NCBI GenBank assembly: GCA_903905685.1
Contig: CAIVHI010000284.1
Span: 1-19,488, forward strand
Direction of reading: 5' to 3'
From: an uncultured Bacteroidota bacterium
GTDB lineage: Bacteria; Bacteroidota; Bacteroidia; Chitinophagales; Chitinophagaceae
DNA: 19,488 nucleotides
The notes below the pieces were generated by a model. That model was not told the DNA's origin. It saw only the letters and a list, made by a program, of their open reading frames with translations, and searched no databases. Position numbers and translations under genes: made by a program. This document shows positions 15,645-19,488 of the stretch, in pieces. Position 1 is the first letter of the stretch. Each line of letters starts with the position of its first letter.

Positions 15645-16925
15645 ATGTATCCCGATTTTAGATATTTGCTACAGGGCGTTTTCGGTCAGGGGGTGCCGCA
15701 GTGGCTCGGGTTGTTCAAAACATTCGGCCTCATGGTCGCATTGTCGTTTATTGCCGCCGCCATGGCCACCGTGCGCGAGTTGCGCCGCAAAGAGCAGCAG
15801 GGGCTCTTGGTGCCTGAGTACCGCAAAGTGGTGTTGGGCAAGCCCTACACCGTTCCCGACCTCATTTTGGCCGCCCTTACGGGCTTTCTTTTGGGCTTCA
15901 AAATCGGCGGCGTCATCGGCCATACCGCCGACGTGGCTCCCGACCCCATGGGCTATCTGTTTTCCACGAACGGCAACGTAATAGTAGGGATAGTTGGCGC
16001 CATCCTGCTGGGGGCCAACAAGTATTACGAGGGCAAAAAACAGGAACTTCCTGAACCCAAGGAAGTAGTGCAGCGCATCTATCCGCACCAGCTCATCATG
16101 GAGATTGTGATGGTGGCGGCCGTGGGCGGCCTTGCAGGGGCCAAAATCTTCAATGCGTTCGAGACTTGGAGCGACTTTGTGCAGCACCCCATTCAGAATC
16201 TTACCTCCAGCAGCGGACTCACGTTCTTGGGCGGCCTCATTGTGGCTACCGCCTCCTTTTATTTCTTCGCCAAGCAGCACGGCATACCCTTCCGCCACCT
16301 CTGCGATGCCGCTGCGCCGGGCATCATGTTGGCTTACGGCATAGGTAGGCTGGGTTGCCAAATGGCCGGCGATGGCGACTGGGGCATTTTCAATACGGCC
16401 TACGTATCTACCCCCAACGGCGCCACCCGCCTCGCCACCGCCGCCGACCAGGCCGACATCCATACCTTCGTTCACGGCATGGACAAAGCCTGCGTGCCGG
16501 CACCTGCATGGCTACCCGACTGGCTTTTCGGAATGACTTACCCGCACAATGTGGGCAGCGAGGGTAGGGCTATAGCAGGCTGCAGTGGTGATTTTTGCAA
16601 TGTATTGCCTGTCGGCGTCTTTCCAACCCCTGTTTATGAAGCAATTGCGTGCATAGGCCTGTTTTTTGTGCTGTGGCTGCTGCGTAAGCGGCTGGGCGGC
16701 ACCTTACAGGTATTTGCCGCCTACCTCATCTTCGCCGGCTTGGAGCGGTTCTTGGTAGAACAAGTTCGCGTCAACTACAAGTACGACTGGGGCTTCCTGC
16801 ATCCCACCCAAGCCGAAATCCTCTCGGTGGTCATGATTGTGGCCGGGGCAGGGTTGTTGTTGTTTTACAAAGACAAAAATCCGTTTCCACAGCAAAAAAA
16901 TGTGCAGCCGGATTTGGAGAAGTAA
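15645..16925 (+). CDS. lgt: Prolipoprotein diacylglyceryl transferase-like protein (long Bacteroidota form)
   Basis: Polytopic inner-membrane enzyme of 426 residues. Lgt moves diacylglyceryl from phosphatidylglycerol to the lipobox Cys of prolipoproteins. The protein is longer than the roughly 290-residue E. coli enzyme: an N-terminal extension and an insert before the C-terminal helices (about 248-320, rich in Cys, Pro and Gly) account for this. Conserved elements are GIGRLGCQMAGDGDWG (R235, matching E. coli R143), PTPVYEAI (328-335) and GLERFLVEQVRVN (R368 and E372, matching R239 and E243). The motif that carries the essential His of E. coli Lgt (H103 in SFHGG) reads TFLGG here, with L195 in the His position by my alignment. 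Either this is a variant active site or the function has drifted. The 3' end contains the tRNA-Phe promoter. The gene symbol rests on family resemblance. Confidence 0.85.
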   Translation: MYPDFRYLLQGVFGQGVPQWLGLFKTFGLMVALSFIAAAMATVRELRRKEQQGLLVPEYRKVVLGKPYTVPDLILAALTGFLLGFKIGGVIGHTADVAPDPMGYLFSTNGNVIVGIVGAILLGANKYYEGKKQELPEPKEVVQRIYPHQLIMEIVMVAAVGGLAGAKIFNAFETWSDFVQHPIQNLTSSSGLTFLGGLIVATASFYFFAKQHGIPFRHLCDAAAPGIMLAYGIGRLGCQMAGDGDWGIFNTAYVSTPNGATRLATAADQADIHTFVHGMDKACVPAPAWLPDWLFGMTYPHNVGSEGRAIAGCSGDFCNVLPVGVFPTPVYEAIACIGLFFVLWLLRKRLGGTLQVFAAYLIFAGLERFLVEQVRVNYKYDWGFLHPTQAEILSVVMIVAGAGLLLFYKDKNPFPQQKNVQPDLEK

Positions 16926-16944
16926 ATTACTCCGCTTACCTTTG
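16913..16944 (+). promoter_or_regulatory. tRNA-Phe promoter overlapping the end of the Lgt-like gene
   Basis: TTTG (16913-16916), a 20-nt spacer and TACCTTTG (16937-16944) match the Bacteroidota promoter consensus exactly. The -33 box lies in the last codons of the Lgt-like gene. Transcription should begin near 16949, about 29 bp before the mature tRNA 5' end. Confidence 0.88.
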
Positions 16945-16977
16945 CAGTCCCAAAATCAATAAAGAGGGCGGGAAAAT

Positions 16978-17050
16978 GGTGAGGTAGCTCAGTTGGTAGA
17001 GCAAAGGACTGAAAATCCTTGTGTCGGGGGTTCAATTCCCTTCCTCACCA
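16978..17050 (+). tRNA. tRNA-Phe (anticodon GAA)
   Basis: A complete 73-nt cloverleaf. The acceptor stem is GGTGAGG (16978-16984) with CCTCACC (17043-17049) and discriminator A17050. The D stem is GCTC/GAGC with an AGTTGGTA loop. The anticodon stem AAGGA/TCCTT encloses loop CTGAAAA with GAA at positions 34-36, which decodes Phe. The variable loop is GTGTC. The T arm is GGGGG-TTCAATT-CCCTT with two G-U pairs. The 3' CCA is not encoded directly after the discriminator (the next bases are CAC). Confidence 0.97.
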
Positions 17051-17059
17051 CACCAAAAC

Positions 17060-17104
17060 AAACGGGAGTGCAGAGCGAAAGCCTTGCCTCCCGTTTTAGT
17101 TTTT
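17060..17104 (+). terminator. Intrinsic terminator of the tRNA-Phe transcript
   Basis: AAACGGGAG (17060-17068) pairs exactly with CTCCCGTTT (17088-17096). The interior can extend with GCA/TGC and GC-GAAA-GC. The stem is followed by TAGTTTTT. With the promoter at 16913-16944 this makes the tRNA a self-contained transcription unit. Confidence 0.88.
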
Positions 17105-17500
17105 AAGCTGCCAAGCAGTGATTTTTTTGGATCATGCTGTATTTCCGGAAATTGACCACAAAGTTTTGCTGTTTTGCGGGTTGCAATGTTGACCAACCAC
17201 TACAGCTACCGAAATATCGTATTCCTTATTGTTGCCGGAAGGGCGGACATTGAGTGAAAATAAAAGCGTTTAGCTAAAAAAACGGTTGCCGTGAACCGTA
17301 AGAACGTGATGCTCCTAGAAGAGCCGTGTAAATCCTTCAATGCCTTATAACTTGGCTTGCATTGCACTACGTGGTCGTGTTTCGGAATGGTCGGCAATGC
17401 CGAATGTGGAAAATTAAAGTCCGAAATCCGTTTCCATTCGGTGAATGCTCATCCTTTGTTGCCGTAAAACATTAGTTTTGCGCCCTTTAAATCGAAAAAA
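17105..17500. other. Intergenic region upstream of the cyanophycinase-like gene
   Basis: This 396-bp gap holds no supported gene. A 63-codon minus-strand frame (17206-17397) has no recognisable features. Visible elements are a small hairpin ACGGTT/AACCGT (17282-17299) and, close to the gene, TAGTTTTG (17473-17480), an exact -7 box. The nearest TTTG (17455-17458) lies only 14 nt upstream of it, too close for a standard -33 box. Confidence 0.5.
17473..17480 (+). promoter_or_regulatory. Possible -7 box of the cyanophycinase-like gene
   Basis: TAGTTTTG matches TAnnTTTG exactly and would start transcription about 15 nt before the GTG at 17501. No TTTG lies 19-21 nt upstream, so the assignment is tentative. 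Confidence 0.4.
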
Positions 17501-18376
17501 GTGGATCATCCGTTAGGACATTTGGTTTCAGTTGGTGGCGCAGAAGATAAAGGTACCGACTTGGAGAAAGGTATCGTTCAGCGTAATCGCTTGAATTTCT
17601 TTGAATTAGGCATTTTGAAGACTGTAATCAGTCTTTCCGGAAAGGACAATCCGCGTGTAGAGGTCATTACTACCGCTTCGTCAATTCCCGATGAAGTGGG
17701 GCAGAACTACTTTGATGCGTTCGCCAAATTGGGCTGCAACAATGTGGGCCATATCCGTATCCGCAATCGGGAGGAAGTGGGGCACCATGAGTACATAGAG
17801 CGCTTGGAAGCCTGCGATTGCGTGATGTTCTCGGGTGGCAACCAGTTGCGCCTGTCATCCATTTTCGGTGGCACCCACTTTCTCGATGTGTTGAAACACC
17901 GCTACCACAGCAGCAAATTTGTGATTGCCGGCACAAGTGCAGGTGCTATGGCCATGAGCAACACCATGATTTATGAGGGCAATGCGGCCCTCGCCCACCT
18001 CAAGGGCGAGGTGAAAATCACGACAGGCTTGGGCTTGCTCCAAAATGTGATTATCGATACCCATTTCGATAAACGAGGCCGCTTCAACCGCTTGGCGCAA
18101 GCCGTTGCTGCACAACCCGGTGCCATAGGCATAGGGCTGGGCGAAGACACCGGCGTAATCGTCTCCAACGGCGACGAACTTAAAGCCATTGGGTCGGGCT
18201 GTGTGGTTATTATTGATGGGCGCAAAATAGAATACAACAACATTGCCGACATCAAATTCGGTCAGCCTATATCGGTAGAAAACATCATCGTCCACATGAT
18301 GTCCAAAGGTGATTGCTACAATCTGGACAAACGCAAATTTCTGGGGGCGGTTATTGAGAGCGACAATGAGGATTGA
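17501..18376 (+). CDS. cphB: Cyanophycinase-like serine peptidase (family S51)
   Basis: Cytoplasmic peptidase of 291 residues resembling cyanophycinase, which degrades the Asp-Arg polymer cyanophycin to dipeptides. Motifs: VGGAEDKG (11-18), ITTASSIPDEVGQNY (56-70), FSGGNQLRL (110-118), the nucleophile elbow GTSAGAMAMS with S146, then IIDTHFDKRGR with H188 and GIGLGEDTG with E215. Together these are the S51 layout, and the length is normal. Translation starts at GTG 17501 behind an A-rich stretch (ATCGAAAAAA); this yields the family-typical N-terminus MDHPLGHLVSVGGAEDKG. The gene is apparently monocistronic, preceded by a 396-bp gap and followed by a hairpin shared with the convergent TOPRIM gene. 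The usual partner, cyanophycin synthetase cphA, is not in the window, so the physiological substrate is inferred only from family membership. Confidence 0.9.
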   Translation: MDHPLGHLVSVGGAEDKGTDLEKGIVQRNRLNFFELGILKTVISLSGKDNPRVEVITTASSIPDEVGQNYFDAFAKLGCNNVGHIRIRNREEVGHHEYIERLEACDCVMFSGGNQLRLSSIFGGTHFLDVLKHRYHSSKFVIAGTSAGAMAMSNTMIYEGNAALAHLKGEVKITTGLGLLQNVIIDTHFDKRGRFNRLAQAVAAQPGAIGIGLGEDTGVIVSNGDELKAIGSGCVVIIDGRKIEYNNIADIKFGQPISVENIIVHMMSKGDCYNLDKRKFLGAVIESDNED

Positions 18377-18383
18377 TTGCGCG

Positions 18384-18418
18384 GGTGATACCCGGAACCA
18401 TAGGTTTTGGGTATCACC
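18384..18418. terminator. Hairpin between convergent genes
   Basis: GGTGATACCC (18384-18393) and GGGTATCACC (18409-18418) form a perfect 10-bp stem with a 15-nt loop. It lies 7 bp after the cyanophycinase stop and 19 bp from the TAA of the convergent TOPRIM gene. T-tracts are weak on both sides, but the position suggests a bidirectional terminator. Confidence 0.7.
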
Positions 18419-18437
18419 GATTTCATCCGAAAATGGA

Positions 18438-19082
18438 TTATTCGGCTGCTTGTGAGGCTTCGAAATGTCTTTCGAAGAATTGTAATAGCGGCGTAAGGTG
18501 GAGGGAGTAAAAATCCCAATAATCGGGATGGTAAGCGCTTCGTTTTTCCTTCCCTGTCCTTTCCGTCGTTTTGCTTTTGGGAAAACACTCTGTGTATGCG
18601 AAAATCTTCGATTTTTGGTTGGGTCGCACGTATTGCATTGACCTGCGATTTGATTCAGATGCTACGCACCTAAGGTAGTTTTCAAAACAATCAAATACGT
18701 ACCGCTTGTCGGCAGGCACTGCTCCTTCCAACAATACTTCGAGGTCGCCATCGTCGCCGTTGTTTGGAAATAGGAAAATGTCGATTTTCGACGCAAGCGG
18801 TCGTATTTTCGGTTGCTCGTTTAAGATGCTGCGTAACTTTTCCAATCTCTTGGAATGCCCACCATTTGAATGCTTATCTTCAGAATCGGCATCGAAAACG
18901 ACAACTATGGTATCTCCTGCATCATGAAATTCTTCTATTTGTGGGGAAAGCTCTGATAGTTTGCTCCAGCCCCCAGAACTGACAAAGTCAAAATGCGTTC
19001 CGCGAGACTTCTTGAGTTTGCGCTCGAGAAACGACTCCAAGAAGGAAGCGTCCTCAACACCCTCGATTATTATCCTCAGCAT
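18438..19082 (-). CDS. Small TOPRIM-fold protein (DUF3226-like), partner of an AAA ATPase
   Basis: Protein of 214 residues with the pattern of a TOPRIM metal-binding domain, the catalytic fold of OLD-family nucleases, topoisomerases and primases. The N-terminus MLRIIIEGVEDASFLESFL carries the conserved Glu (E7). VVVFDADSED gives the DxD pair (D64, D66). IDIFLFPNNGDDGDLEVLLEGAV (100-122) matches the P-N-x(4)-G-x-LE stretch I associate with DUF3226. The C-terminal part has a Lys-rich stretch (PNQKSKIFAYTE) and an aromatic segment (YHPDYWDFYSLHLTPLLQFF). No signal peptide or membrane segment. Its ATG abuts the TAG of the upstream ATPase gene with no gap, so the two are probably translationally coupled. 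Nuclease activity is inference from fold and context. DUF4435 (the AriB component of PARIS) is the alternative family. Confidence 0.82.
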   Translation of the reverse strand: MLRIIIEGVEDASFLESFLERKLKKSRGTHFDFVSSGGWSKLSELSPQIEEFHDAGDTIVVVFDADSEDKHSNGGHSKRLEKLRSILNEQPKIRPLASKIDIFLFPNNGDDGDLEVLLEGAVPADKRYVFDCFENYLRCVASESNRRSMQYVRPNQKSKIFAYTECFPKSKTTERTGKEKRSAYHPDYWDFYSLHLTPLLQFFERHFEASQAAE

Positions 19083-19488
19083 CTATCGAATCTCTATATT
19101 TTCATGAATCGCGTTTTCTATTTCAGGGAATCTATAAGCATAGGCTTTATGTTCCCCAGAGTTCAACTTGCGGAGCGTATAGCTCATAAAGTCGTTTTGG
19201 TACCCTTTATGGTCGTCCTTGTTAAGGTAACTTGTCAAGTACTGCAAGGTCTCGATGCTGTGTGTCGTTGCAAACACCTGGACATCGTAAAGATTGGCGA
19301 AGTAGAAAATGACATCCCATAGCGTTTCATAATGCGAGAAGTGTAGGCCATTTTCAACCTCGTCAATAAAAACCATGCCGCCTCTCGAATCATAAATCGC
19401 CAATACCATATAGAACATTTTTCGGATCCCGTCGCCGCAAAGATTGATTGGTATGAGTTGCTTCATCCCCTCAACGTCCACATAGGCC
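19083..19488 (-). CDS. OLD/AAA_15-type ATPase, C-terminal part (N-terminus outside window)
   Basis: The C-terminal 134 residues of an ABC-like AAA ATPase, open at the right edge. Visible motifs are INLCGDGIRKM (the GDG-x-R signature segment of AAA_15/AAA_21 proteins), Walker B GMVFIDEVENGLHF with the catalytic Glu after Asp, and the His-switch segment VFATTHSIETLQYL. Walker A and the N-terminal core must lie beyond 19488. The GTG at 19481 is an internal Val codon, since the frame continues to the edge. The C-terminus ends without a fused TOPRIM domain; instead the TOPRIM is the next gene, directly abutting. That split arrangement is like two-gene OLD systems and PARIS, many of which are anti-phage. 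The defence role is inference. Confidence 0.88.
   Translation of the reverse strand, partial: AYVDVEGMKQLIPINLCGDGIRKMFYMVLAIYDSRGGMVFIDEVENGLHFSHYETLWDVIFYFANLYDVQVFATTHSIETLQYLTSYLNKDDHKGYQNDFMSYTLRKLNSGEHKAYAYRFPEIENAIHENIEIR

Noticed and set aside
17206..17397. 63-codon minus-strand frame upstream of the cyanophycinase-like gene.
   Set aside because: It is short, has no start context and shows no recognisable features.

Overview
The window looks like chromosomal DNA of a Bacteroidota bacterium, tentatively Chitinophagales or Sphingobacteriales-like; the lineage below phylum is inference. Four signals support the phylum. Several promoters match the Bacteroidota form TTTG-N19-21-TAnnTTTG. 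One secreted protein ends in a type IX secretion (T9SS) type A sorting domain. There is a long Bacteroidota-type Lgt homologue. Ribosome binding sites of the Shine-Dalgarno type are generally absent, with A-rich leaders instead. I see no insertion sequence, CRISPR array, rRNA or origin.

Layout. Positions 1-7600 are transcribed leftward: leuS (its 3' end lies outside the left edge), a beta-barrel porin, an AmtB ammonium transporter, and a secreted four-FN3 phospholipase D-like protein with a T9SS tail. Strong hairpins lie between porin and amtB and behind the PLD gene. A 381-bp divergent intergenic region leads to a rightward operon (7982-12004): an AraC-type HTH protein with an HMA-like N-terminus, a hybrid histidine kinase (CHASE3-like sensor, two PAS, HisKA, HATPase, REC, Hpt) and a stand-alone receiver. 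After a gene-poor 530-bp gap come an O-antigen ligase/polymerase-like membrane protein with a C-terminal repeat region, an NlpC/P60 lipoprotein, an Lgt-like lipoprotein diacylglyceryl transferase, tRNA-Phe(GAA), and a cyanophycinase-like peptidase. At the right edge, convergent on the cyanophycinase, is a leftward two-gene module: an OLD/AAA_15-type ATPase (N-terminus outside the window) directly abutting a small TOPRIM protein resembling DUF3226.

How the genes fit together. amtB and the porin probably serve solute uptake across inner and outer membranes. The HTH-kinase-receiver operon contains the parts of a His-Asp-His-Asp phosphorelay but no DNA-binding response regulator, so the co-encoded HTH protein is the only evident transcriptional output. 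The NlpC lipoprotein is a plausible Lgt substrate encoded next to Lgt. The ATPase-TOPRIM pair is the best candidate here for a defence-like system, related in logic to split OLD nucleases and PARIS.
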